From Hygrophila difformis (Eukaryota > Streptophyta > Magnoliopsida > Lamiales > Acanthaceae): DNA of 64,000 bases. The notes beneath the pieces are model-generated. The model was not told the origin of the DNA, searched no databases, and was given only the letters and a program-made list of their open reading frames with translations. The position numbers and the translations under genes were made by a program. Each line of letters starts with the position of its first letter. Positions within the stretch are counted from its first letter, which is position 1. Shown one piece after another: positions 46,033 to 57,881 of this stretch. Where the stretch lies: positions 55,704,915 through 55,768,914 of the forward strand of contig JAOANR010000006.1 in the NCBI GenBank assembly GCA_030278955.1. Reading direction: 5' to 3'.

Positions 46033-48270
46033 ACTTGGGAATAAACAGCTTAGACTTAAGAGAATTCATGTTGAGACCTGACATGTATTCAAATTCCTTC
46101 ATAGTGTCTGCAATGAAAGAGATGCTATCCATCTCCACCATCGAGCAAAGAATAAGGTCGTTTGTGAATAGTAAGTGAGAAATCCCCATACCTCGTTGAG
46201 ACAGTCTAATTGGAGCCCAAATCCCCTCTTCCACCTTGTTAAGAATCAACATGGATAAATTTTCCATAGCCATGAGAAATAGATACGGAGACAGGGGGTC
46301 TCCTTGTCTGAGACCTCTCCCTGGCCGGAATTCATCAAGGGGGCAGCCGTTCCAAACGACAGAGAAAGTCAGAGACTTCACACACTGCATGATGAGTTGA
46401 CATGTCGAGTCTGGGAAGTCCAATTCCTTTAAACAAGTGAGAATGAAATCCTATCTAACATGGTCATACGCCTTCTCAAGGTCTATTTTGAGGATGATGC
46501 CCTTAAGATTGGATTTACTACCCGTGAGATGACCCATAAGTTCCCTGAGAGTAACAACATTATCAATAGAACCCCTCCCGAGCAGGAAGGCTGATTGATG
46601 ATGGGAGATTTTGACTTGCAAGATCGGACGAATTCTGTTGACAAGGAGCTTGGTGAGGATTTTGTAGACAACGTTACACAGTGTGATAGGTCTGAAGTGG
46701 GTGAAACTGGTGGGGGGAGAGATCTTTGGAATCAAGCAAATATAGGCACGGGCAAGCTCTTGAGGGAACGACCCATCATCCATCGCCTGCTTGAGGAAGT
46801 CAAAGATAGAATCCTTTATAATGTCCCAATACCGCTTATAGAAAAGGGTCGGAAATCCATCTGGACCCAGAGCCGAAAAAGCATTAACCTCAGATTTCAT
46901 AGCTTCCACTTCTTTTTTAACAAGATGAGTCTCCAGTCTGAGTTTCTCATCCGTATCAATAGGGCTAAGATGACACCCTGGTACATTCTTATTTAAGTTC
47001 CTCCCCCCCCCCCCCCCACCCCATATGAGGTAGTAAGGTCTGGGTACAACGAGTAAAGTATTCCTTGGCTTTAGTCTTGAGAATCTGGTCATCCTCACAC
47101 CAGGTCCCGTCTTCTAGATTTAATCCGTGGACTCGATTATGATGTCGACGACTACTAGTCATGGCATGAAAGTATGCTGTGTTACGATCCCTTAATTTAA
47201 CCCAACTCTTCTTGACTCTTTGAAACCACTTGATTTCTTCTTGAAGAAGCAATTGATTGTATTCCTTCTTGAGCTCGGCTTTAAAGTACAACAGTTTAAC
47301 CGAATCCATTCTTTCAAGAGATCTAGCAATACTCGCCAATCTTTTTTTAATTTTCAGCTTCTTCCAATAAAGGTTTCTCACATTGGCCTTATTATAACTT
47401 ATGGAAGCCGCTCTGATAGAGTTCAGTTGATTCATAATAGACCTCTCATTCAAGTCTCAAGACGAAGCAACCACTTCCCTGTAATCATCACAATACGCCC
47501 ATGAAGCTTCCCACCTAAAAGGTTTGTTGGGGGGGACAGCCAGAAGGATCCCATATTGGAACAACAATGGGGAGTGGTCCGATCCCAATCGTTCCAATGT
47601 GCGAGCAAAGCCGAGGGAAAACATAGTCAGCTAATCCAGGTTGATTAAGCACCTATCCAGCCGTTTCATGATATTTCTTGAGACTCCAAGAGGACGAGTC
47701 CAAGTAAACATACCACCCCGCGCGTTGATTGTAGAGAGACCACATTCACTAATAAGGTCATGAAACGCCTCCGCACGACTCAGGTTAAATAGTCCACCTC
47801 GGACTTCCTCCGATGTGCATATTTGGTTCCAATCCCCCACGAGAGCCCATGCTCCACAAATCAAATCCTTAAGCAGACGAAGGTTCTCCCAATCCCCACA
47901 TCTAGCAGAAAAGTGGGGAGAGGCATACACTGCCGTGATAAACCACTCCTAATCACCACTAGCTAATTTCAGGGTAATGAATCTGTCCCGAACATCCGCA
48001 GTAATCACAGAGACATTAAGCTCTACGCGCATAAGGGTCCAAATCCCCCATGCCCTTCCTTGAGCTTCTTGAATGCAGATAGGCTCATAGCCGGCTTTTA
48101 GGAAGAAAGTACTCGATTTATCAAAAATAGACCGCGGTTCTAAAATGAACACTAATCTGGTATATGACTTTTCAGAAAGTTCAGGAGGAATCTGCGTTTC
48201 TCCACCCCTAGAATTCTCCCCACATTCCCTGAGAAAACTTTAAAATTCTTAAAATCTACAAAATAAATAT
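45268..48270 (-). pseudogene. LINE ORF2 5' part: endonuclease and reverse transcriptase
   Basis: Endonuclease remnants run from about 48270 to 47500 (QEAQGRAWGIWTLMRVE, VGDWNQICTSEEVRGG, GGMFTWTRP, ERLGSDHSPL, the AP-endonuclease-like motifs). Reverse transcriptase runs from about 46930 to 45860 (SALGPDGFPTLFYKRYW, FRPITLCNVVYKILTK, RGLRQGDPLSPYLF). The catalytic site reads FTND in place of the usual F-A/V-D-D. In-frame stops at about 47946, 47628, 47454 and 46450 and a G-rich filler at about 47003-47018 add further damage. Confidence 0.85.
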
Positions 48271-48361
48271 CAAAAGGGGGCAGGAAACCAGACAACTCGA
48301 ATATCCTAAGGTTCTGCAGCCTCACACTGCTTACCTTCTTCCTCCTCGTTGCCTTACATTT

Positions 48362-49922
48362 TCACATCATTATTGGGAGCTCAAACATAATCCTCTTCTT
48401 CTGTCTCTCTAGCCGAGTGAATGCCTCCTTAATCGATTGACCCCCGCCGATTGCCTGAGATCCTGAGGGAAGCTCATGAATCTCACACTCAAATGTATCC
48501 GCCGGCCTCGCCCTCTTGGCTTGATTGGAGTTCTCATCGGAGCTAGCGCGGGTTTTCTCGGAAAAACCTTTCCCAGTTCCCTTCTGCGTCCGCCCCTTGG
48601 AGATGGGCTCTCCTTTAGTGTCCAAAGTGTTGGTAATTGTTTTTAGAGCCCTCGGCCCAGAAGCAAATTTATTGGGCTTTCCAATGATGGGGGATTTCAT
48701 CTGACCCAATTTATAAGACCCTAGAGGCGCCTTCTTCACTTTGCCCTTTTTAGGCCCATTACTTTTTTTCCTCTCCACTTTTATTCATTCTCCACACTTA
48801 GGTTGAGAGGGCAGCCCAACATTTTCATATTCCTCCATCTGCAGATCACGTGAGGACTCCACCTTTCTTCCTTCCTTAATTGGCACAACATCCTGATCAC
48901 CATTTACAATTTTCTTCTCCTCAGTACCCTCTTTTGGCTTCAAGGGGATGTCAACTCTGTTCAACAGAGAGCTTTCTGCACTAGGCTTAGCGAAAACCGC
49001 CACCCTGCTGCTTTCTACAGATTGCTGAGCCTTTTTGTCTCGACTACCCTTTTCATGCAACTCCTCCAGACTCTCAATTGTTTGCTGCAGAGGACTTTCC
49101 CTACCAACTTCCTCCTCCACCTTTGTCATCTTCTCCGGGCAAACATGAGCACCATGCCCATATCTTTGGCAAGATGAACACAGGAGATGGAGACCTTCGT
49201 ACTGGACTTTCTGTCATACATCCCCAATAAGAATACTTGTAACCACCGGTTGACAGAGATCGATTTCAACACACACCCTAACATATCTTCCTCTATGGAC
49301 TTTCTTGGTCATATCATCTACTTTCACCGGAACACCAAGAGCCCATGACAGCTTGTGCATAAGATTTTCTTCAAACAATTCTACACATATGTCAGGGACC
49401 TAGCCCAAACAATGGTCTTGCAAGGGGTTGCCTCCGATGTCGAGAAGTTAGGCTTCCAAGGGGTGATGGTTAGTAGCTTTCAAATACCATCCAAGGCCCC
49501 TAATTAAGAACTCGGTCCCTATCCACCTTCATTTCAAATTTCACTATGAAGAAGCCTTTATCCAGGTTGATCATTTCAAAAGCTCCTGTCAACTTCCATA
49601 TCCTGGTGATTCTCTCCTTCAAGGCCAAGTATCCAACTTTTTTCCCCAAAACCGATATAATAATGGAGTATTCCCAAGGCTTGTGCAGCCTTTCTTTCAA
49701 CTTCAGGTCGATGGTGATTCTTGATTTCAAATGATCCCCATTGATGAAATCAAGAGTGACATACTTCTGAACATCAGCTTTCTCCAACACAGCCGCTGAT
49801 GGCTTCGATTTGCCTTCTAAAACCATATCCCTAAAAGATGATTTTTCCCCTCCTGAAAAGTGGTAAGTAGCAGTTGGGATGTCCGGAGGGACGCCCTCTG
49901 TCGACGAAAGAGGCGCTGTCAT
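48362..49922 (-). pseudogene. LINE ORF1: DUF4283-like domain and zinc knuckle
   Basis: It opens at 49922 (MTAPLSSTEGVPPD) with a DUF4283-type nucleic-acid-binding segment (YVTLDFINGDHLKSRITIDLK, LKERITRIWKLTGAFEMINLD). A stop follows near 49500. The zinc knuckle CSSCQRYGHGAHVC lies near 49150-49190, followed by a long charged tail that ends at 48362 after another stop near 48780. ORF1 normally coats LINE RNA. Confidence 0.75.
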
Positions 49923-49999
49923 CGAAAGAGAGAACGAGAAGAAACCTAGGATGCAGGAACCCTAGAGAGAGAACAAAAAGTAAGACAACTCACATAATT

Positions 50000-50570
50000 A
50001 AGGAGACAACACACTTTATATAATAATCAATTTGTCCTAGTTAAAATGTTATATTTCAACATGGTTCATTATTCAATCCATAATTAAGGAGGTTTCATAT
50101 TTTTATTTGTATGTATTTTAAAACATTAATAATTAAAAAATATATTAAATTTTGTAAAAAATTAAATATGATATTTTTATTGGGACGTAGGAGGGTTTCA
50201 TCCTAAGAAAAACACTATATTTGGCCATTTTAATTATAATATGATAGTATATTATTTCATTAAATAAAAATAAATAAAGAGTTAATAGTTAATTTAGGCC
50301 ATAACAAGTAGTCATTTCCACTTTTGAGCCACAACAAGTTTGAGTTATGATTTTAGGCCATAACAAACCACTTTTATTCAATTTTAGGCCATACAGACTT
50401 TTTAAAATAATAATTGAGCCCACGTACTCTTCTTTATTATATTTTGACCCCATCAGTTGACTTATCAACTTTTGCCCTTTTACACTTTGACCCCAAACTT
50501 TATATTTTTCATTAAATTTAATCCAATAACCGCCCATCATGCTTCCGATAATTAAATTAAGCACTAAACT
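50000..50570. repeat. AT-rich spacer with TTTTAGGCCATAACAA short repeats
   Basis: TTAGGCCATAACAA (or close variants) recurs at about 50294, 50353 and 50383, and GAGCCACAACAAG at about 50323. TTTTGACCCC/TTTGACCCCAAAC recurs near 50444 and 50487. It may be the end of a decayed element; no gene was seen. Confidence 0.45.
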
Positions 50571-50572
50571 TC

Positions 50573-50715
50573 ATACCTTGGCTTTGACCGCCTTGCTGCC
50601 GGGTTTCCTAAGCTCCGGGATTTTACGGACTTCCTCCAACCACGCAGCCGCGATCGATGGTTCACCGATTCTTGGCTCCTTCAGCAACAAACAGCACAGT
50701 CCTATTTCGTTTCCT
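50573..50715 (-). pseudogene. Possible C-terminal exon fragment of an unknown gene
   Basis: The minus strand reads KEPRIGEPSIAAAWLEEV, continues with RKIPELRKPGSKAVKAKV and ends in TGA at 50573. It is GC-richer than its surroundings and coding-like in composition, but no family was recognised and no partner exon was found. It could be a host exon relic beside the caulimovirid block. Confidence 0.3.
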
Positions 50716-50733
50716 ACCTTAGGACGTATCAAG

Positions 50734-51056
50734 ATATGAATAAAAGTTTTTAATAATATTATCGGGGTATTTAGGATATTTGGAAGCCTGGATTTTACTG
50801 AAGAAATATTAAAAAAATATTATTCAAACATAATTTCTCCTAATGGAGAAGACAGACACTTAGTTCCTCATGGAGGATACAAGACTCTTGGGGAAATACC
50901 CTATGCTTTTACAGACTCGAAAGGAAATATGCTGAAAGGAAAATATTACAAATATTTTGAAGAGTTGGGAGGATTTTTCGATGCCTTCCATCTGCTTCAA
51001 ACTCCTTTATTTATAGGCGCCCGCGGACTCCAATCCCGGATTCCAATCTTCCTCTA
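50734..51056 (+). other. Unexplained plus-strand open frame opposite the caulimovirid leader
   Basis: About 100 codons are open without an early ATG, with balanced amino-acid usage (SLDFTEEILKKYYSNI, GEDRHLVPHGGYKTL). It ends in TAA at about 51054. It overlaps, antisense, the region just downstream of the minus-strand promoter-like motifs. It may be chance or viral sequence in the other orientation. Confidence 0.3.
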
Positions 51057-51085
51057 AATCCTTGTGACGTCACTGCGTTCGTCAC
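51008..51085 (-). promoter_or_regulatory. 35S-like pararetroviral promoter motifs
   Basis: On the minus strand an as-1-like double TGACG motif (GTGACGAACGCAGTGACGTCAC, at 51085-51064) precedes a TATA element (TATAAATA, 51015-51008) by about 48 bp. It sits immediately downstream of the transactivator-position ORF, where caulimovirids carry the promoter for their genomic transcript. Motif spacing fits known caulimovirid promoters. Activity is not shown. Confidence 0.6.
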
Positions 51086-51310
51086 TTGGCCTTAATTTCC
51101 ACCGGCTACATTATTGTCCTTTTGGAATTATTGCATTAGGTGGCTTTTGTCAACTCTCCACCCTTCTCTTGTCGGCCACTTTCTGCCAGCTACTCTGCCC
51201 TTCTTTGTAGGCTTTTAATTATGAGTATTGCCGACACCTCTCTTTCTTTTACATCATGCTAATCTTACTTTGGCTTGTGAAAGTTTTTTTGGACGTTTCT
51301 TCCCTTTGTC

Positions 51311-52551
51311 CTATTCGGGTCCGGATTTTTTCTGGGTTACCCGGATCTTTGTACCGAATAGGGGTTTCTCCTGTTCTGCACAATATGGACATATGTGGTT
51401 TTCCCATTGGCCAACATGCATCATGTTGCATGCCTTCTTTCTGGTAGACTCGGTTGCTGGCAACTTGTTTTCCCAGATGAGTAACCTCTTCTTTTCGAAT
51501 GAGGTTTCCGCAAACTCTGTGCTTTTCCCTGTTAAAGAATTAACAAGGAATGATCCATTTAAATTGTTTGAGAATATTTTAAACGGATATTTAACCTTTT
51601 CCATCTCAGTGAGACAGACCCAGAATCCCCATGCTCGTCGGGTGGAGATTTCATCTTCGCTGATTGAAGATACCAATGGTGTCTTTTCATCCATAGACTT
51701 AACTCTGTTGAAGGCAATCATATCAGGTCTCTGTAATTTAATAAATTGAAAGACCGGATAAGAACCTTTTCCGACTATCTCTGGTGCCGCTGAAATGAAC
51801 TTAAGCTCCAGAATATCTCCTCTTTGCAGGTGCGGGTTGTTCTGCCATGATTCATGCACCGCGCTACTTATCCATCCTGGAAGTTTTTCGATTTCCGGAA
51901 ACCCTGGTGATGTAGTATGAATAGATGCTAATGCTCCAAAGTCATACCACTTTCGAACCTCTTCTGGTTTCGATCCCTCGAGCATCCATACCCTGTTGTA
52001 TCTCCCGGATGTCTCGATCACTGTTTTGCTGGGGTTAATTCCCTTTTTGGAAACCAGTTGTTCCCATTTTCCTTGGTAGTCCAGCCAGGCAGTAGATAGG
52101 ACCTTCTCATCTGAATTAACCTTAGAGGTGCCTGTCATTGGCCTAAGGTTAATTTCTTCCTCTTTTACCCTAGAGGCAGTGGGTTGACTTGAACTTTCGA
52201 AAATGTGACTTTCCTCTTGCTCAACATTTTTGTCGGTATCCGACAATGGTTCGTTTAAAGCAGTGCTTGAATCTGCTTCTTCATATGTGACCACTTTAGC
52301 TTTTTGGGCATATTTCTCTTTGTTTACCAGGGAAGCTGACGCTTTCCTGATTGACTCTAATACTGTTTCCCATAGTGCTGTCATTGCTATGTGGGAGGCT
52401 CGTATATTGTTGCGGACCATGTCCACTGTTGTATTTGGCCAGCTGCTCGTGCATTGATCTCGAGCTGTCCAAAATGCTTTGATAGCTCCTCTAGGTTTTC
52501 TCTGAGGTGCCTGAATCTCGTAATGATGGAATCAGCTTCAAATGCTTCCAT
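51311..52551 (-). pseudogene. Caulimovirid downstream ORF (transactivator/inclusion-body position), frameshifted
   Basis: An ATG at 52551 overlaps the end of the polymerase ORF (stop at 52538). After about 42 codons the frame closes at about 52395 and continues in a second frame, open from about 52426 to 51311 (371 codons). It has an acidic Ser/Glu-rich N-terminal part, a central globular segment (WMLEGSKPEEVRKWYDFGAL) and a C-terminal Cys/His cluster (CNMMHVGQWENHICPYC). By position it corresponds to the transactivator/viroplasmin gene; sequence identity to that family was not verified. Confidence 0.6.
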
Positions 52552-54598
52552 CTCTCGTCAAGAAATCTGCAAGAACATTTTCATGAGATTTTATAACATC
52601 AATATCATATGTATAATATTGACATTCAGCTTGCCATATGATAATACGAGCTTTTTCAATTTTTGATTCAAGTTTATTCTTTAAAAAAGCCCTAACATTA
52701 GTATTATCAACTTTTAATACAAATTTCTTTGCAAGTAAGAATAAAGGCCATTTTTTGAATGTTTTCCATACTGCAAAGAATTCCTTCTCGTTAATATGCC
52801 AAAGTTTGGCTTGTTGTTCAGTGAACAACCCTCCTGTGTATCTACAAGGTTCTTGACCCGTAGTTGTTTTTCTCATGAGCACTCCTGCCCATCGAAAATC
52901 ATTGGCGTCTGTGTAGACTACCAGCTCATCCTCATCTTGAGGTATCGCGAGTTTTGGCAAGCTATTACAGACTTGCTTTAGTTCGCGAATTCTCTTTGTA
53001 TGGATTTCTTCCCATTTCCATTTAGAGCTTTCAGTCTCTTTCAGAAGTGGTCTAAAATCCTTTCTATATTTTGCAAGGTCTTTTATAAACATACCTGCAA
53101 AATTTACAACTCCCAAGAAACTCTGAAGTTGTTTCTTGTCCTTTAATATGTCAGGAAAATTGCGTATTTTTTCCACATTGTGTTCCTGTAACTCTATTCC
53201 TGCTTCATCAATTTGAACTCCTAAGAATTCAATTTTATTAGCAGCGATTGTAGCCTTTTTCTCAGAGAGAACTAGGCCTTCCTTGTGACATGTATAAGAA
53301 AATATTTCAAGATGTTTAATATGCTCTTTAATATTTCGAGATGCAATCAGAATGTCGTCTATATAGACGAACATAAACTCTAGATAATCCTTAAATAGAT
53401 TATCCATCTTTCTTTGGAATATCTGAGGGGCATTAGAAAGCCCCATTGGCATAACATTCCAAATGTATTGCCCTTGTGGGGTGGAGAATGCTGTGAATTT
53501 CTTCGACTCATTCTCCATCTTAATCTGATAGAAACCAGATTTGCAATCAAATTTAGAAAACACTTTAGCACCTTTGATGCAATCAATTAAGTGTTCTCTA
53601 CTCGGAATGTAATAACCATCAAATTGTATTATTTTATTAATACCTTGATAATTTATTACCAACCTGGGTTTACCTCTTTTTATTTCACCGTGATTTCTTA
53701 CCAAGAATCCAGGGCTACTGTAGGCTGAGACTCCAGGCTCTATGAGTTTAAGATCGATATGCTCCTTGATAATTTGTTGCATATCTTTCTTATCCTGCAT
53801 ATTCATTAAGATGGGTTTGTATCGAACATACTCATATTTATATTGTTATTTTACCTGTAGAGTAGCTTCGATCTTGTTTTTATCCCACCATGCCAGAGGA
53901 TCCTCGTTAAAGTTTCTCTGGATAAGTCTTTTGACATTTTCGAGGGACAATTTAGTTTCCCCATCAATGTCTAATGAAGCTATATTCAATAATTTCATTT
54001 CCTGCATTGCTTCTTTGAGGTTTATAATTTCCTTAATAGAAGCTGCATCGAATCCTTGCTGTCTAAAAGACAGCACAGACTTACCAAACTTTCTTTTATC
54101 CTGCATTTTTGGATGGGTTAGTTTGGCATCATTATCACCATGTTTGCTGCGAAATAATATAGACAATAATCTATTGAATGCCTTTTCTCTGCGCAGCACC
54201 TGTATCTCATTTCCACAACTTGTGGTAAATATTAATAAATTTCTTTTGTTATCTTGAACATATTTTGTAAAGGATTGTATAAAATTATTCCCTAACAAAA
54301 TATCCGCTCATGTATCATGAAAGTAAATAGGAGACATTTTTACCTTATACCAAGATGTACCAAATGCTCCTCCAATCATGATATTGGCCAGTCGAATACC
54401 CTTATTTAGTACTAAAATTTTTTGGGAAAAATCTCTTCCTGCAATAATGGGTAATGATTCCATAGCTTCGCTAGGGAAAACTCCTGGTTTTGCCGTGCAA
54501 ATACCTGATCCTGAATCAATATAAGCTGCAAAATATTCCGACTTATATTGTTCATATATTATCCCTACTGAGATATAAATGGAAAATGGGCTTGTCAT
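52538..54598 (-). pseudogene. Caulimovirid polyprotein: aspartic protease, reverse transcriptase, RNase H
   Basis: It opens at 54598, overlapping the previous stop as AAATGA, a typical compact viral overlap. The protease carries YIDSGSG and later ADILLGNNFI. The reverse transcriptase retains an intact YIDD catalytic box, and RNase H keeps its acidic residues (VYTDAN, NEKEFFAV, VDNTNVRAF, ENVLADFLTR). There are two in-frame stops in the same frame, a TGA near 54307 and a TAA near 53846; otherwise the frame is open to 52538. Integrase is absent, separating it from Ty3/gypsy pol. Confidence 0.88.
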
Positions 54599-54834
54599 TT
54601 AATTCTGATGGTGTGACCCTTCAGATTAAATTCTATACCATTATCTTTTCTTACCCATGGTTTATGATTTTCGAGAAAACTTAATCCCAAAATCATAACC
54701 CCATTATCTTTTCCGGCGGTACCTAAGACTCTGATCTCGTGTCCTGCAATTTCAATTGTTCCTTTATAGGTTCCAATCGATGGCTGTTGCAAGTAGTATA
54801 AATCATCACATGGAAAACGGTTAATGTAACACCC
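54595..54834 (-). pseudogene. C-terminal end of the ORF upstream of the caulimovirid polymerase
   Basis: The frame runs from the retrotransposon junction at 54834 (NRFPCDDLYYLQQPS) to its stop at 54595, with MILGLSFLENHKPW in the middle. By gene order it is probably the end of the movement-protein ORF. Its start was removed or displaced by the LTR retrotransposon. Confidence 0.5.
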
Positions 54835-56734
54835 CCGTTTCCACGCCCAACTTTGCAGCGGAAGTTACCAATGGGAACCCGGGGTTGTTACCGCCACGCC
54901 TCCCAATTAAGCTCGCATTTGCTAACTTAATCGAAAAGCGCTAAGGCTATTTTTAAATTTAACTCTAACCATACTTTAAACTGACTTATTATTTATAAAA
55001 ATATATCTTTGGAATATTAATACAATTTGTAAAATATGATGATTATAATTTACCATTGCAAAAACAATTTTTCATATTAACTAAAGTTTTTTTTTAAAGA
55101 AAAAAATAAGACTTTATTAACTAATTTCGAAAGCACGGTTAAATAAATTTAAAGGAATATATTTCATTCAGGCCAAATATCAGAGTATACAAAAGATGAT
55201 AACTATGATTTTCTATTAAAAAGGCAATCTTATGGCTAATAAAAAATAATTTAAAATAACCAGTGTAAAAGTGATACTGACACCCATGTCGGTGCCCATG
55301 TCTCATAGTATGGTCCACATATATCAAACCCTGTAAAAAGGGGTAAGTAAAGTTTATCAGCCCACTGGCTGAGCAAGTAAATTATTGTCCCTTGGACAAA
55401 AGCAATTTAATATTACTCAACAGTAAATGACATGTCAAACCAGTTGCAATAATTCAATCCACATGTAGCTCGACTATGATGCCTACACCCGGGGTATCTC
55501 ATAGGACCTAGCATGCCCTCATAATGACCGAAGTCAAAATATGAGTACACAAGGATGGCCCTACCTTGCGATCTAGAAAACGACTGTGAGACCCTTGGTC
55601 AAACACAATCCTGTTCATGGGGATTCCTTGGATAACCCACAAAATATCTCACCAAGATATCCACCTCTAGGGTATATCTCGCATAATAATAATTCAATAA
55701 TTCACATGCCATACACTGAAATTTAGTTTTTCACATGCATGGCCTAGCCCAAAATATTTAAACACATAATGGGACATAACCTCTGCATAAATCACTTGCA
55801 TGAATAAATCCTAGAATTATTAAAACACAAAGGAATTTAGACATGCAAAAATACTCTTGGGACAAAGCCCGCAGAACAAAAATTTACTTACACTTTCTTC
55901 CGACGATAGATTACTAAACTTTTAGAACTCTAAATATACCGATCCGAACCACACTCGACACTCTCCTCTCACTTGTTTTATATCCATGTCTCTAGCTGAG
56001 TTATGATTTTTTTCACAGCTTGTTGCCCGTATTTATAGTTGAGCATGGCGGTTTCTTCATGAATTTTTTTATTCACGTAGCTTTGATGATCTGCCTAGTC
56101 TTTGTATAGACTATCAAACTTGTACATCCTAATTCTATTACACGTATTCATGCATGCAAAATTTGTTATACTCTCTATACGTGGACACTTTGCTTCCCTT
56201 GTAAGTGTATACTATCTTTTTGTTTTGTTCTTGATCATACTTTATTGCATTATATTATTTTATTTACTAATCTTTTTGTTCTTGATTAATTTTTTCAATG
56301 CCATGTATTTTTTTTCAACATACCGTGCATTATTATTTTATTTTATTTTCCAGCATTGCATCTTTATGATGGCTGAATTTCTTGATCTGCATTTTATTGA
56401 GTTGAACTGGGTTATTATACTATCACTTATTTTCATTTGATCTTAAAATCGAAAAATCTTTTATTGATAATGGAGTTCGAACTTAGGACCTATAAAATAG
56501 GAGTCTCACCTTACTACCAATAGGTGATTGATGATTTTATGTTAAATAATAAAATTAAAAGAATATCTGATCTTTATTTGATAAAATATTTTCCCTTGGA
56601 AAATAACTCATTTTCTTTCAAATGATCTCTTATCTTGGAAAAGATTAGTTTATTTTCCAACTCAATTTATTTTCTTAAGAAATAATATCAAATTATTTCT
56701 TTAGAAGAACATAGCTAACTTTCAGGGTATTACA
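54835..56734 (-). repeat. Left (3') LTR, 1900 bp
   Basis: It runs from TGTAACACCCC to GGGTATTACA, giving the 5'-TG..CA-3' inverted ends of an LTR. The purine-rich tract adjoining it on the minus strand (AAGTAGGGTAGAT, about 56735-56747) fits a polypurine tract. The outer flank GTTAA (54830-54834) would be half of a 5-bp target duplication whose partner is outside the window. Confidence 0.88.
56450..56530 (-). mobile_element. Possible tRNA-like SINE remnant inside the LTR
   Basis: On the minus strand TTGGTAGTAAGGTGAG (box-A-like) is followed by CCTAAGTTCGAACTCC (box-B-like), then a short AT-rich tail. No target duplication was found. The other LTR is cut off before this position, so it is unknown whether both LTRs share it. 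Confidence 0.4.
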
Positions 56735-57881
56735 ATCTACCCTACTTAAAAACAAACTTCGTTCTCGAAGGTTACTCAAATAACTATGGAAATGTTACAA
56801 TAAGGCTTGTACATTAATGAACTTTTCTTGTCTTATTCTCAATAGGGTTATGACATCCTCCCCCACTTGTTTTCGCAGTATGTCCCCATAGCTGCATCGA
56901 TATCAAGAAATAGCTTTGGATACTTGGCTTGCATTTATGTTTCATTTTTCCATGTGGCATCATTCTCGTCATGGTTTGACCAATGGACTTTCACCATGTG
57001 AATTACTTGGCGCCTCGTGGCTCGTTATCTAAGATTTTCGCGAGTCTCTCGTCATCAGTAAGATCATCATCTAGTTCAATAATCTCTGAAGAAATTACTC
57101 TCTTAAGGTTATAGGGTTTTTTTTTAGTTACGATACATGGAATACGTACTCGAGAGAATTCTTTTAGTAAGTCCAGTAGATATATACCTATGTACCAACG
57201 TTGAAAATACTATTATCGCATGGTCAATGTAACTAGGACTACTTAGCTTACCATGCTTACCGAATCGCGTTACTCCTTTCATTGGTGATACATCTCGTAT
57301 TCGTATTATTTTTCCTATTGACTTCTCTGGTCCGCTTACTCTTTTGTCGATCTTGGGTAGCTTTCATCTTGAGTCGGACGGGCTTACTCACGGGTTATGT
57401 CTCTTTAGTTAGTTGTGGTCCAACAGGAATTCCTTGCCTTTAGTCCAACAAGGTGGACTTCGACATTTCCTACTGTATAATACTTTGAGCCATGCCAATA
57501 CTAGCATAATAACTATTGTTATAACTGAATTCCACTAGCGGTAGATGATTTTCCTAACTTCCTTGGAGCCGCAAGCTCGTAGCATGTCTTCAAGAATCTA
57601 GATTGTTCTTGCAATTTGTTCATTGGTTGTTGGGTGAAATGTCGTGCTAATATTTATCCTAGTACTGTCGGCTTTTTGTATCTTAGTCTAGAAATTCGAG
57701 CTGAATCAATGATCTCGATGTTAAATGATATCTTGAGAAATCCAATGCATTCGTATGACATTCTTGATCTACAACTACCCATATTTTCTTGTTTCATATG
57801 GGTGTCTTTGGATATCCTGAGACAAGGTCTATGGAAATGGCATTTCATTTCCATTGTGGTACTTCCAAAGGTTTTAGTAAT

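Larger units (their letters stand above)
40456..49985 (-). mobile_element. Full-length L1-type LINE, inactive, split by an insertion
   Basis: CAACTCACATAATT flanks it exactly at 40442-40455 and 49986-49999 (14-bp target duplication). The minus-strand 3' end has an A tail (T-run at about 40454-40462), and the 5' end carries only about 63 bp before ORF1. Removing the 2845-bp insertion and one 765-bp duplicate leaves about 5.9 kb, normal for a plant L1. Order 5' to 3': ORF1 with DUF4283-like and zinc-knuckle motifs, endonuclease, reverse transcriptase, zf-RVT and RNase H. Several stops, frameshifts and a changed catalytic motif make it dead. Confidence 0.93.
50930..54834 (-). mobile_element. Endogenous caulimovirid (pararetrovirus) fragment
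   Basis: On the minus strand the order is: end of an upstream ORF, aspartic protease with reverse transcriptase and RNase H, a downstream ORF in the transactivator position, then a promoter-like intergenic region. That is caulimovirid gene order without an integrase. It is interrupted at 54834 by an LTR retrotransposon, so its 5' part lies beyond the window or is lost. In-frame stops and a frameshift show it is a decayed genomic copy. The genus is not assignable; the left border near 50.7-50.9 kb is approximate. Confidence 0.85.

Noticed and set aside
47003..47018. C homopolymer in the LINE as a regulatory element
   Set aside because: It replaces reverse transcriptase-linker coding in a dead LINE and looks like slippage or filler.
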